Shown here: positions 56,096 to 64,000 of the stretch, piece after piece
Numbering within the stretch: the stretch's first letter is position 1
Layout: each line of letters begins with the position of its first letter
Assembly (NCBI GenBank): GCA_031315865.1
Contig: JALDRJ010000002.1
Span: 2,640,001 to 2,704,000, forward strand
Origin: Nitrospirales bacterium
GTDB taxonomy: Bacteria > Nitrospirota > Nitrospiria > Nitrospirales > UBA8639
Length of the DNA stretch: 64,000 bases
Direction: 5' to 3'
The notes under the pieces: model-generated
What the model was told of the DNA's origin: nothing
What the model saw: only the letters and a program-made list of their open reading frames with translations
Databases searched by the model: none
Position numbers and translations under genes: made by a program

Positions 56096-56629
56096 GTGGG
56101 GCTTTTAAAGATTGCTCGATTAGGGCATCCGGCAATCCGTGCTGGCGGAGAGATCGTGAATGCCGGAACCTGTGCGACCCAAGAGTTTCAAGACTTGCTC
56201 GACGATCTGATCGAAACGATGCGTGATGCGGATGGCGTGGGCATTGCCGCTCCGCAAGTGCATCGCCCGCATCGGGCTATCGTCATTGAGGTTGAGCCGA
56301 CGAATCCCCGCTATCCTGGGTATCAGCCTGTGCCACTCACTATTCTCGTGAACCCGAAAATGACCCGGCATTCGTCAGAGACAATAGAGGATTGGGAAGG
56401 GTGTTTAAGCCTGCCTGACTTGCGAGGCCGAGTCCCTCGTTGGAGGTCAGTAACCGTCGAAGCGATAGATCGCCAGGGAGGAACGATTGAGTTGCAGGCC
56501 GAAGGGTTTTTTGCCCGTGTCCTGCAACATGAGATCGATCATCTTGATGGAAAAGTCTTTGTAGATCGAATGTCCGATCTCTCAACGTTGACCCATCTAC
56601 ACGAATACCGACGCTATTGGGCGTGTTGA
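56096..56629 (+). CDS. def: Peptide deformylase
   Basis: A 177-residue enzyme with all three motifs: GVGIAAPQ (motif 1), EGCLSLP (motif 2, metal ligand C103) and HEIDHLDG (motif 3, H145/E146/H149). It removes the formyl group from nascent chains. The GTG at 56096 is preceded by GGGGGAG at suitable distance; another GTG five codons earlier (56081) is possible. It may be a secondary copy, because fmt and other translation genes are not adjacent. Confidence 0.93.
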   Translation: MGLLKIARLGHPAIRAGGEIVNAGTCATQEFQDLLDDLIETMRDADGVGIAAPQVHRPHRAIVIEVEPTNPRYPGYQPVPLTILVNPKMTRHSSETIEDWEGCLSLPDLRGRVPRWRSVTVEAIDRQGGTIELQAEGFFARVLQHEIDHLDGKVFVDRMSDLSTLTHLHEYRRYWAC

Positions 56630-56732
56630 ATAATGAAATTGTCAAAGGCCATATTTCGTCAGAACGACGTTGTGACTCTGCTGAAATCCTGCTCGCTCGC
56701 CAGTGGGGTTCAGGCGGCCTGAGGCCGAGTAC

Positions 56733-56751
56733 GCCGCTGGCGGCTTTTTTT
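56733..56751 (+). terminator. Possible terminator before the 2OG oxygenase
   Basis: GC-rich hairpin GCCG-CTGG-CGGC followed by seven T; a preceding GGCC-TGA-GGCC hairpin may extend the structure. It is ~110 bases after the def stop. Confidence 0.4.
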
Positions 56752-56778
56752 CGGCAACCCCATGTTGGAAGTGATGTG

Positions 56779-57480
56779 ATGATTGCTCGCATCCAAGATG
56801 TGAATGTGAAGGAAGCTGAACATGCGCTCTATGAACGGGGCGTCGCGACGATTGCCAATGTGGTCGATCCTGCAACCTGTGAAGAACTCATCGCGCGCTA
56901 TGATGACACGAAATCGTTTCGCAAGCGTGTCAACATGGAGCAGCATAATTTTGGCGTAGGAGACTATGCGTATTTTGCCGAGCCACTTCCTCGCTTGGTC
57001 GCGGGATTGCGCACGCAGGCCTATCGGCAGTTAGTCCCCGTTGCCAATAGGATGATGCGGGACATGGGATTAGATCTTCATTACCCTGCCACACTCAAAC
57101 AGTTTCGTGCGTATTGTCGTGAGCACGGTCAGACCCACCCAACCCCATTGCTACTTCATTATCAGGCTGGAGGTATGAATCGATTGCATCGAGATGTCTA
57201 TGGTCCGACCCTGTTTCCTCTCCAGATGATGATCATGCTGAATCAAAAGGGACGAGATTATGAGGGCGGTGAATTCGTGCTGGTGGAAAATCGTCCTCGG
57301 CAACAATCTCAAGCGACCGTCCTGACGCCTGCTCAGGGCGATCTGGTTATCTTCCCGGTGTCTGAGCGGCCGATTTCCGGTAGGCGAGGCATGCTGCGTG
57401 CCTCTGTTCGGCATGGAGTGAGTCGAATTCATTCCGGTGAGCGATGGGCGCTTGGGATTATTTTTCATGATGCCCGTTAG
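56779..57480 (+). CDS. 2-oxoglutarate/Fe(II)-dependent oxygenase
   Basis: Start at ATG 56779 (upstream frame lacks support). The 233-residue protein has the double-stranded beta-helix iron site H137-x-D139 in NRLHRDVYGP and H212 in VRHGVSRI, with R222 region (GERWALGIIFH) for 2-oxoglutarate. A QMMIMLNQKGRDYEGGEFVLVE strand is typical of prolyl-4-hydroxylase-type or AlkB-like 2OG proteins. The substrate is not indicated; a protein or nucleotide modification is possible. Confidence 0.85.
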   Translation: MIARIQDVNVKEAEHALYERGVATIANVVDPATCEELIARYDDTKSFRKRVNMEQHNFGVGDYAYFAEPLPRLVAGLRTQAYRQLVPVANRMMRDMGLDLHYPATLKQFRAYCREHGQTHPTPLLLHYQAGGMNRLHRDVYGPTLFPLQMMIMLNQKGRDYEGGEFVLVENRPRQQSQATVLTPAQGDLVIFPVSERPISGRRGMLRASVRHGVSRIHSGERWALGIIFHDAR

Positions 57481-57571
57481 TTTTTTCTCATTTCGAGCGG
57501 CTATCTTCGTTGGCGTGTCACATTGTCGAGAAGCTCTGTGACTGTATACTTGATGAGAGAGCTTTCTGCCA

Positions 57572-57922
57572 ATGCCGATTGTACTGAAGCGAGTCTATAA
57601 AGCACCTGCGAAGGAAGATGGGTTGCGTGTTTTGGTCGAACGTTTATGGCCACGCGGGATTTCCAAGGAAAAGGCTCAGATTGATCTTTGGTTAAAGGAG
57701 GCGGCTCCATCCAAAGAGTTACGAACCTGGTTTGGGCATGATCCGGATAAATGGAAGGCCTTCAAAAATCGGTATTTCCAGGAACTCAAACACCATTCGA
57801 GCATTCTTGAAGACATGCGGCAAAAGGTCAAGACCCAACGCGTGACCTTTGTGTTTGCTTCCAAGGAAGAGCGTTACAACAATGCCGTTGCCTTAAAGGA
57901 ATATTTGGAACATGATAGATAG
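57572..57922 (+). CDS. DUF488 family protein (YeaO-like)
   Basis: A 116-residue protein with the family pattern [55 protein letters not shown] and [21 protein letters not shown]. No signal peptide. DUF488 proteins are small cytoplasmic proteins of unknown role, often linked to metal or stress genes. It stands alone between the 2OG oxygenase and the small lipoprotein genes. Confidence 0.9.
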   Translation: MPIVLKRVYKAPAKEDGLRVLVERLWPRGISKEKAQIDLWLKEAAPSKELRTWFGHDPDKWKAFKNRYFQELKHHSSILEDMRQKVKTQRVTFVFASKEERYNNAVALKEYLEHDR

Positions 57923-58015
57923 GGAGGCTTGGCGGTTGTATCGTTGAATGCGGATACGTCGTATGGGGTAAGCCTGCCGCTCGCGTTCGTTTTATTCTCA
58001 GCGTTGGGAGGGAGT

Positions 58016-58387
58016 ATGCGACCGTTCAATTTTCAGGGTTCAACGGCAATGGTGTTTTTTCTGGCATGCGTGTTTCTTCTTCAGGGATGCCTGCAAACTT
58101 CCCGCATCAATACTGATCCTCCTGGAGCGCAAATCATGTTGAACGGCGCGCCGCTGGGCAAAACGCCGATCTATTACAATACGCGAGCGGGAATTCCTAA
58201 AACCTATTTTTTAGAGATCGAGAAATCTGGGTGCAAAAAGGTCGAGACTAAATTGGAATCGAATTACCGCGCTGACCTGTCTCTTGCCTTGTTGATTCCA
58301 GGCATTGTCCCGTACTTTTTCAGTGCCCGATTGGAGGATGATTACAAGTTTATACTGTTGCCGTCAGATTCAAAGTCCACGTGTTGA
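58016..58387 (+). CDS. PEGA-domain lipoprotein
   Basis: Start at ATG 58016 with GGGAGGGAG just upstream. The 123-residue protein has lipobox VFLLQGC followed by a PEGA module: INTDPPGAQIMLNGAPLGKTPIYYNT and YFLEIEKSGCKKVETKLE. The C-terminal region is hydrophobic (LALLIPGIVPYFFSARLEDDYKFILLP). It is probably an outer-membrane or periplasmic surface lipoprotein with no enzyme motif. It opens a run of five small envelope genes on the plus strand. Confidence 0.82.
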   Translation: MRPFNFQGSTAMVFFLACVFLLQGCLQTSRINTDPPGAQIMLNGAPLGKTPIYYNTRAGIPKTYFLEIEKSGCKKVETKLESNYRADLSLALLIPGIVPYFFSARLEDDYKFILLPSDSKSTC

Positions 58388-58450
58388 CCGTTCGCGCGCA
58401 ATCTGGACGAGATCGGGTAGTTTGCAATATGATTGTCTTAGATTATTCGC

Positions 58451-58885
58451 ATGCCGTCTTTTTCCAAAAGTGTTTCTGCCAAGCCATGGTTCGGTTGGCT
58501 TGTGTTTCTCATCCTCCTAGGCATGATTCTGCTGGGATGGATTTTTCTGCAATTGACAGAAACCTACCTCGGAGAGCTCAAGGGTTTATCGCCAGATGTT
58601 CCTCAGCCATCCTTTGATACATCAGCCTATCTGCTCATTTTGATTTCGATGGCGGCTGGGTTTCCGGCCGTAGGAATCGGAACCTACTTTCTGTATCGGG
58701 GGCATCGCATGCGGGTGACGCAACAACGGTCTGTGTCCAAAAATCTGGCCATCGAGCATGCTCCGGTCATTGGAAGCACACGAGCTATCACGCGAGGACT
58801 CGTCTTGATGATCAGCGGAGGATTGATTATCATTAGCGGCCTTGCTATGCCCCTTATCGTATGGCGCCTCGCCGAAACCTTCTAG
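58451..58885 (+). CDS. Small membrane protein with three transmembrane helices
   Basis: A 144-residue protein with helices GWLVFLILLGMILLGWIFLQLTE, YLLILISMAAGFPAVGIGTYFLYRG and ITRGLVLMISGGLIIISGLAMPLIVW, and a basic loop after the second. No family is recognised. It lies 63 bases after the PEGA lipoprotein and 21 bases before the next lipoprotein, so it is likely cotranscribed. Confidence 0.72.
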   Translation: MPSFSKSVSAKPWFGWLVFLILLGMILLGWIFLQLTETYLGELKGLSPDVPQPSFDTSAYLLILISMAAGFPAVGIGTYFLYRGHRMRVTQQRSVSKNLAIEHAPVIGSTRAITRGLVLMISGGLIIISGLAMPLIVWRLAETF

Positions 58886-58906
58886 ACAGCAATGTAAGGA
58901 ATGGTT

Positions 58907-59131
58907 ATGAAGAAATTGACCAGCCGTCCTCATGTCACTCATGTTTTGTTAGCGTTTGGTATGACTGCGATCATGTTGGTGGGCTGTGAGGTGAAGAATG
59001 CCGGCCATGAGACCTTGCAGGATGCGCAGGAACAAGAATGTTTTGAGACTCAATCACCAAATTCGCCAGATTGTCTTGATCCTGAATCGTTTGATGAATA
59101 CGAACGTCGGATGCAGAGTTATCCCTTCTAA
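58907..59131 (+). CDS. Small lipoprotein
   Basis: 74 residues from ATG 58907, which has AAGGA six bases upstream (a second ATG lies at 58901). Signal sequence LLAFGMTAIMLVGC with lipobox, then a short acidic mature part with Cys pairs (ECFETQSPNSPDC). No domain is recognised. Cys-containing acidic tails of this type often bind metals or form one disulfide; that is inference. Confidence 0.7.
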   Translation: MKKLTSRPHVTHVLLAFGMTAIMLVGCEVKNAGHETLQDAQEQECFETQSPNSPDCLDPESFDEYERRMQSYPF

Positions 59132-59325
59132 TGTCAATAGATGATCCATATCCAACATCCATTGGGAACGTTCTCTTTCTTTGAGCAGGCATTCAAATTC
59201 GATGCTTCTGATGGCTCGTTGCCTGTACGCTCTTTGGTAATATGATCCTCTCAAGTCCGGCGTTTCAATGGAGATGTCCGTAACGGTTCAGGCTTTTTTT
59301 ATCTATCTTGAAAGAGAGGGTGACC

Positions 59326-59613
59326 ATGAAAGGGTATTATTGTGCATTCTGTCTCTGCGTACTCAATATCTCCTTGCCGGCGAGTAGCCTTGCTGGCGAT
59401 GCCAGTCTTGGTATGGCCGCTCATGGCAATATTCGGGTTCCTCAATCTGGTATGGTGGCCGATATGTTCGGAGCTCCTCGCATGCCGAATTTGGGTACAC
59501 TCAAAAAACCCTATAAGACTCCCATGACGCGGGAGCGCCGACGTCAGGATATTTCCACGACTTCAAAAACCCCGCAACCAGCCAGGAGCCAGTCGCATCA
59601 GAGCAAACCGTAA
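59326..59613 (+). CDS. Small secreted protein
   Basis: Start at ATG 59326 after GAGAGGGTGACC; the open frame from 59308 begins with TTG. The 95-residue product has a signal peptide (YYCAFCLCVLNISLPASSLAG) and a Gly/Met/Pro-rich mature part ending in a Thr/Ser/Gln-rich disordered tail. No family recognised. Confidence 0.6.
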   Translation: MKGYYCAFCLCVLNISLPASSLAGDASLGMAAHGNIRVPQSGMVADMFGAPRMPNLGTLKKPYKTPMTRERRRQDISTTSKTPQPARSQSHQSKP

Positions 59614-59672
59614 CGGACCGTTCTATGATCTCCCTAAGGCTTGCCGTCCTCTCTTAGACAGCTCAAGGAACC

Positions 59673-60158
59673 ATGATGAGAATAATCAAGGCGGGTCTAT
59701 GCTCTCTAGTGATCATGACGTGTCTGGGAGAGGTGAGATGGGCTCATAGCGAGAGTCCCCATGAGTTCAGCCAGAATTGTCCGAAAAATTTATCGGAGCT
59801 GGAAGAAAAAATGGAAAATCTCTTGACGCGCATCATCAATGATCGATTTAAAAAGACCATGCGGTCATCCATCCATGCTTCAATCCCTCAAGCTATCCAG
59901 CAGGCTGATGGAATCATCCAGCAAATGGCGTCTCTACGGAAGCAAATTCGTGAGCAACACCGCTCGCAAGCGCGTGCGGAATACGTGGCTCGAAAAGCTG
60001 TAGGAAATCTGGATCGTGATCTTATTGCCTGTAAGCCTGGAGAAGAAGGAAGGTACTGTGATGCGGTTGAACAATTTTATATCGGTAAAGCCTCTATCCT
60101 CGCGAATCAAAGTTTTCTGAATGCCTTAGCCTGTTATCAAGCCCAAGGGGTTCGTTAA
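59673..60158 (+). CDS. Secreted helical protein
   Basis: A 161-residue protein with signal peptide (IIKAGLCSLVIMTCLGEVRWAHS). The mature part is mostly helix, with Gln/Arg-rich stretches (PQAIQQADGIIQQMASLRKQIREQHRSQARAEYVARK) and four or more Cys. It may be a small periplasmic chaperone- or adaptor-like helix bundle, but no family is recognised. It ends 38 bases before repeat copy B. Confidence 0.65.
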   Translation: MMRIIKAGLCSLVIMTCLGEVRWAHSESPHEFSQNCPKNLSELEEKMENLLTRIINDRFKKTMRSSIHASIPQAIQQADGIIQQMASLRKQIREQHRSQARAEYVARKAVGNLDRDLIACKPGEEGRYCDAVEQFYIGKASILANQSFLNALACYQAQGVR

Positions 60159-60195
60159 CAGCGCGTCCTCCGGTTTCGCGTATCGTTCGTGTCTG

Positions 60196-60475
60196 CTACT
60201 AATCCTCCGAACTATGAGTTGACCACCATACCCTGGATCAGCCAGGCCTTCGACGATCCGTGTCTGTTGGTCGGCGGCGGCTCTCTTTAGAGGACACATC
60301 CCGCGCGGTACGACGTAGAACCAGACGAAAGGTGATACCCGCTTGGCTGTCCTGACACACATGGATGTTTCCTTCACGTCTTGAAGAGCCAAGGCGTACA
60401 AGAGCGCGCTGGGCGTTTCGGTATCACTGAAACGGCTATAACGAACAGCCATGTCATTGGTTGGCGGATTAGTAG
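60196..60475 (-). repeat. MITE-like dispersed repeat, copy B (best preserved)
   Basis: A 280-base element with terminal inverted repeats: CTACTAATCCTCCGAAC at 60196-60212 and, on the opposite strand, CTACTAATCCGCCAACC at 60475-60459 (14 of 17 match). Read from the minus strand it aligns with copy A at the left end (~45 bases) and over the last 88 bases (85% identity), while the middle differs. An open frame of 117 codons (60126-60479) covers it but reflects the repeat, not a recognised protein. No transposase or target duplication was seen. Confidence 0.75.
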
Positions 60476-60885
60476 GCAATCTCTCGACTGATTTTTGTCA
60501 TCGCGTGCACGAACTCTGGCAGGGGTACTTGTTGAGGCCTGAAGACCTGTTCCTGGCGTTGTTGTGCGTGGTGTTGGAATTTCGGCATTTGCTCGTTGGA
60601 TACCATCAACAACGTACCCAATGACGTCAGGTATTCTCCACTGCCTTTGGCGATGTCTTGTCGTAGGTTCTCATGGTTGGTTGCCATAAACGCGTTGAGC
60701 CGTTGGTCGGGATGGAGAAGTCCATCTACGGTAAACCATGCTCCAGGTGTCGTGGAGGATAGGAAATTACTCGTGGCATCTGCGACTGACTCAGTCGACG
60801 CCTTGAGGGTACAACCCGTTTCCAATGCCATGAAACTGATGAGGGTGAGGATGAAGAATCGTCTTCGAGGTACGTGATAGTTCAT
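60469..60885 (-). CDS. DUF3015-like small lipoprotein
   Basis: Start at ATG 60885 with AAGGA six bases upstream. The 138-residue protein has a signal sequence ending ALETGC (imperfect lipobox), then ATSNFLSSTTPGAWFTVDGLLHPDQRLNAF and ENLRQDIAKGSGEYLTSLGTLLMVSNEQ, the pattern of DUF3015-type proteins frequent in Nitrospira. The function is unknown. Its last codons and stop (TACTAA) lie inside the terminal inverted repeat of copy B, so the native end may have been changed. Confidence 0.72.
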   Translation of the reverse strand: MNYHVPRRRFFILTLISFMALETGCTLKASTESVADATSNFLSSTTPGAWFTVDGLLHPDQRLNAFMATNHENLRQDIAKGSGEYLTSLGTLLMVSNEQMPKFQHHAQQRQEQVFRPQQVPLPEFVHAMTKISREIAY

Positions 60886-61124
60886 GTTCGTTCCTTCCCG
60901 TTGATCAAAATTTCGTTCTATACTGATGAGAATTGACTCTGGAGTCAAGTTAGAAGACATGACATTCATCTTCAGAGGATTATCTATCGTTTCCATGCGC
61001 TTTGAAAGACGCATGAAGGAGCCGCGTTTAAGCCTGTTCTTCAAAATTCCGATGAGAAAATGGAGCGCGACGAGTTCGCGAACGACCGATTTATGACATA
61101 AGACCAAGATTGGGCAAGCCGTAC

Positions 61125-62519
61125 ATGCCAAGGACCGCCTTTCCTTCTTTCAGCGCTAGCGCCTCTCATGCATTCAGCTGTTCATTACGTGCGTTGATCA
61201 TGAACGCGTCGGACGCTGAGCAGAAGAAGTTGTGGCAGATCTTTGGACAGCATGATGTGTCGGCCGTAGTCTGTCGGGACGGGCCAGAAGCTCTACAGTA
61301 TATTCAAGAAGAATATTTTGATTTCATTTGTGTATCCGTTCCATTGGCGCAGACGTCGGAAAAACATCTTTGGAGTACGTTGAAAACGTCAGAATGGAAC
61401 CAACGCACCCCATTGTTCATGTTGACATCGGCTAGCTCCCCTCCTGAGGCATCCTCCAATCATGATGGATTGGTGAGGATGTATCCAACCCACGAGTTTG
61501 CTGAATGCTGTCAAGATATGACCGCACTCATTATCTTGATTCAAGAACATCGTTTTTTTAAAGGACATATTCTGTACGTCGATGGTCATACATCCGCTGC
61601 GATGTCGATGAGGGAATCGCTCCAGCGAATGGGGTTGACTGTCACGCAGTGTGCGTCTGCGCAACAAGCATTTCAGATGTTTGAGCAAGAAGAATATGAT
61701 CTTGTCGTCATTGCGATCGGTGATAAGGGTGCATCCCGGGATTGTGATTTGATCCAAACGATCCGTTCGATCAAGGGGCCAAAGTCACAACGACCAATTT
61801 TGGCGATTTGTCGGACGAAGAAACACGAGATGGTTCCCGAGGTATTGAACAAGGGGGCCAATGATTATATCGGCAAATTGGTGGTCGAAGAAGAATTGCA
61901 ATGTCGTGTCAGAAATCTCCTCCTCATCAAAAACCTTCGTGATAAGGTCGATGCGCAGGAGAGAGAACTCCGTCAACTCGTCATGACGGATGAGCTGACC
62001 TCTCTCTACAGCAAGCCCTACTTGCTCAATGCCGGCAGTCAGCGGACCAATGAAGCCCATCGTCATGGATACCCGTTGAGTCTGGTGGTGCTCAGCGTGG
62101 ATCATTTCGAACGCTTGATTGATCAGTTCGGGCAGATTCTCGGGGATTTGGTCTTACAAGAAATGGCCACGATTTTGAAGGCTTTCTCGCGGGAAGAAGA
62201 TATCGTTGCCAGAACGAACGATGATGAGTTCGCGATCGCGTTTCCGCACTGTAGCGAACTGGATGCGCTCGCCAAGGTCGATCGTCTTCGACAACGTGTC
62301 GAGTCGGCGAATCCGGGCGGTGTTCCGGTGACTGCCAGCTTTGGTGTCGCCAGCCTTCCCCTGACCTTTCCCTGTGATTTTGAGGACCTGTTCTCAGCCG
62401 CTGATCGTGCGATGACGCAGGCCAAATCAGATGGTCACAACCGTGTCGTAAGTAGCGAACTCGTCCCCTCCGATTCCGGCCTCCTCAAAGTTGTGCTGAC
62501 TCAACGCATGGCTTCGTAA
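61125..62519 (+). CDS. Degenerate receiver-receiver-GGDEF protein
   Basis: Start at ATG 61125 (TTG at 61110 possible). The 464-residue protein has two receiver-like domains, then a diguanylate-cyclase-like domain from ~300 (MTDELTSLYSKPYLLNAG). Key residues are lost: receiver 1 has LIMNASDAEQ in place of the acidic pair and VSVP where Asp is phosphorylated; receiver 2 has VVIAIGD with Ala at the acceptor position; the GGDEF motif reads NDDEF (62216-62230). The protein resembles PleD in order but is predicted inactive, probably a protein-binding or GTP-sensing regulator. Confidence 0.8.
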   Translation: MPRTAFPSFSASASHAFSCSLRALIMNASDAEQKKLWQIFGQHDVSAVVCRDGPEALQYIQEEYFDFICVSVPLAQTSEKHLWSTLKTSEWNQRTPLFMLTSASSPPEASSNHDGLVRMYPTHEFAECCQDMTALIILIQEHRFFKGHILYVDGHTSAAMSMRESLQRMGLTVTQCASAQQAFQMFEQEEYDLVVIAIGDKGASRDCDLIQTIRSIKGPKSQRPILAICRTKKHEMVPEVLNKGANDYIGKLVVEEELQCRVRNLLLIKNLRDKVDAQERELRQLVMTDELTSLYSKPYLLNAGSQRTNEAHRHGYPLSLVVLSVDHFERLIDQFGQILGDLVLQEMATILKAFSREEDIVARTNDDEFAIAFPHCSELDALAKVDRLRQRVESANPGGVPVTASFGVASLPLTFPCDFEDLFSAADRAMTQAKSDGHNRVVSSELVPSDSGLLKVVLTQRMAS

Positions 62520-62585
62520 CTGTCTGCCCTCTCTTTGCCCGTTACGTCCCCAGGCGCTCCGCCATCGTTTGACTCTTCTCGATAT

Positions 62586-62978
62586 TTAACGCCCGAATTC
62601 AAAGAGCTTAATCAAAGGCTTTTCTTCCCGCGTAATCGGGTCAAAGTCATCGGTACGTCCCGGGCGATATCGAGGGAAGAGTTTGAGCCCGCCAATCGAT
62701 CTGCTCGAAGAAGATTTTGGAGGCGGAGAAGTTCGCCAGTCTAATTCGGGTTTGGCCGAGGCTCTCCACGGTAATTCCGGGACGGGCGGTTTGCGCCATT
62801 CAGTGGAATCGAGAATAGAGTCCGAGAAATTTGAACGATACGAGCCTTCGTCAGGAAGGATGACAGACTTTTCCGGTTGCGTAAGACCTCCTGCTGCGAT
62901 CAGCAGGGGAACGGCTAGTAGCAGGCCCCAGGCGTCACTTAGGTTCAACCATGTCTCTTCGCGATAGCGAGGGATCAT
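62586..62978 (-). CDS. Membrane-anchored W-R-x-P repeat protein
   Basis: Start at ATG 62978, overlapping the solute-binding protein stop (ATGA). The 130-residue protein has an N-terminal helix (AWGLLLAVPLLIAAGGL), then a short acidic part and a Trp-Arg-Pro motif repeated three times (STEWRKPPVPE, LPWRASAKPE, LDWRTSPPP), ending in a basic Arg-rich segment. No family recognised by name. Translational coupling to a periplasmic binding protein suggests a shared envelope role. Confidence 0.65.
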   Translation of the reverse strand: MIPRYREETWLNLSDAWGLLLAVPLLIAAGGLTQPEKSVILPDEGSYRSNFSDSILDSTEWRKPPVPELPWRASAKPELDWRTSPPPKSSSSRSIGGLKLFPRYRPGRTDDFDPITREEKPLIKLFEFGR

Positions 62979-63829
62979 TCTTTCACACCGAGTTCTGTTC
63001 TCCACTCGAGGGATTGAAACCAGTACTTATGAGCGGAGGCTAACCAGGTATCGGCTTCACGTGCCGTAATCCACGCATTCAAAAAATTAATGAAATCAGC
63101 ATCGCCTTTATTGATGGCAAAGCCCGCTTTCGTGGTCAGGAGGGGTTTGGATAACGGTTGATCGACTTTCCCTGGATAATCTATGGTGAGGAAGGTTGGG
63201 AGTGGCTCATGTTCGATATATCCATGGACCGTTCCCTTGGTCACCGCGTTTTTCGCCTGTTCGCTCGTCGTAAATGTCTGAACGTTCGCTTTCGGGAAGA
63301 TCCGACGGGCTAACTCATCAGCCACTGTCCCCGTGACCGCGGCGAGGGTGACCTGTGAGCGGTTCAGGTCTTTGATATGAGAAAATGACCTGGTTAATTC
63401 AATATTCGTGGCCAGTCCGATTCCCGATTCGACGTAGGGTTGACTGAAATTCACTTTGAGCGCTCTTGCGGGGGTAATGACCATTCCGGCGATAATGATG
63501 TCTATTTTCCTGTGCAGGAGGGCCGGTAGAATGTCTTCCCAATCAAGGACGTGAAATTTTGGCTGAACGCCTAAGTCCTTGGCCAATTGTTTGGCGACGT
63601 CAATATCGAAGCCAACGAGCTCTCCTTTCGCGTCTCGTAACGTCCAGGGCGTGAATAACGAGACGCCAATTTCCAATGTGCCCTGTTTGAGCACATTTTT
63701 TAGGATACTGTTCGGCTCCTGTGCGTGATTCTCCGCATACGTCATCGGCGGGGTACGAACCACGACACAACATATGGCCAAAAGAAGCAATACGAGAGCG
63801 GTTTTCCAGGCTATTCGAAGAATGTTCAT
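62975..63829 (-). CDS. Periplasmic amino-acid-type solute-binding protein
   Basis: Start at ATG 63829, four bases after AAGGA; the open frame extends to 63991 from a TTG without support. The 284-residue protein has a signal peptide (TALVLLLLAICCVVV) and the SBP family 3 fold: VLKQGTLEIGVSLFTPWTLRDAKGELVGFDIDVAKQLAKDLGV, WEDILPALLHRKIDIIIAGMVITPARALKVNFSQPYVESGIGLA, and LAAVTGTVADELARRIFP. It should bind a polar amino acid or similar ligand. No ABC permease or ATPase gene is in the window, so it may serve a sensor or an unlinked transporter. Confidence 0.87.
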   Translation of the reverse strand: MNILRIAWKTALVLLLLAICCVVVRTPPMTYAENHAQEPNSILKNVLKQGTLEIGVSLFTPWTLRDAKGELVGFDIDVAKQLAKDLGVQPKFHVLDWEDILPALLHRKIDIIIAGMVITPARALKVNFSQPYVESGIGLATNIELTRSFSHIKDLNRSQVTLAAVTGTVADELARRIFPKANVQTFTTSEQAKNAVTKGTVHGYIEHEPLPTFLTIDYPGKVDQPLSKPLLTTKAGFAINKGDADFINFLNAWITAREADTWLASAHKYWFQSLEWRTELGVKE

Positions 63830-64000
63830 GATGTCCTTCATTTCATGATAAGAAGATGGGTAATGGTTGAATGTATACCATAATCGATCGCGGTGCGGCA
63901 GCGAGAGATAACGACGCCCCTGATTGAAACGTGAACGTGATGGTCCATCCTGGAGCAAACGATTGTCAATGAATGAACAGCAAAATACCAAAATCCGGGC

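Noticed and set aside
60126-60479. 117-codon minus-strand frame across repeat copy B
   Set aside because: The same frame has stops in copy A, and the sequence conservation follows the repeat on the DNA level rather than codon positions.

Overview
The window is a dense bacterial chromosome segment from a Gram-negative organism: there are several outer-membrane-type lipoproteins, a Pal/OmpA protein and lipid-linked glycan genes. No rRNA, tRNA, CRISPR array or intact transposase was seen. Moderate GC, GlgE/TreS storage-trehalose genes, small lipoproteins of a DUF3015-like type and many linked MscS-type genes would fit Nitrospirota (Nitrospira-like). That assignment is inference from gene content, not a marker-gene result.

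Layout. 1-3831 (minus): a glycan/exopolysaccharide block (alkaline-phosphatase-superfamily fragment, GT2, flippase-like membrane protein, GT4). 4050-6860 (plus): a secreted TPR protein and a WD40 protein. 7574-8808: an ECF sigma factor translationally coupled to a ChrR-type cupin anti-sigma. 8970-11075 (minus): a secreted protein with a DUF4331-like N-terminus and a caspase-like His/Cys dyad. 11474-19518 (minus): two adjacent 'retropepsin plus ATP-grasp ligase' modules. The first is retropepsin, inactive transglutaminase/7TM protein and glutamate-ligase-like protein, preceded by an envelope protein. The second is retropepsin, RimK, M14 aspartoacylase-like enzyme and an exactly periodic 44-residue repeat protein with synuclein-like 11-mers. 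19581-23676: an ion-handling operon (MscS-like, MgtE regulatory half, MgtE, CNNM/DUF21). 24905-26356: a large CmpX-like channel protein. 26705-34955: a second glycan cluster (five glycosyltransferases, two methyltransferases, a Wzx-like flippase). 35057-36638: ECF sigma, a 59-residue ORF and an MscS-like protein in one operon. 36936-46436: GlgE, TreS-maltokinase, MscS, a CorA/ZntB transporter and GH15. 46581-50844: Pal-like lipoprotein, then a lysine-degradation-like operon (saccharopine/lysine dehydrogenase, ALDH7-like, VOC dioxygenase-like). 51816-54605: csoR-copZ-copA behind a palindromic CsoR-type operator. 54945-63829: a hotdog protein, peptide deformylase, 2OG oxygenase, a run of small envelope proteins, a degenerate receiver-receiver-GGDEF protein and a solute-binding protein.

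A shared theme is osmotic and envelope stress: four MscS-type proteins, trehalose/maltose-1-phosphate metabolism, Mg transport, glycan synthesis, two ECF sigma factors and two retropepsin/ATP-grasp modules. The least-described items are the RimK operon with its repeat protein, the caspase-like secreted protein, the ECF/59-aa/MscS operon, and a roughly 280-bp MITE-like repeat family present in three copies (24.6, 51.3 and 60.3 kb), two of which touch the 3' ends of genes.
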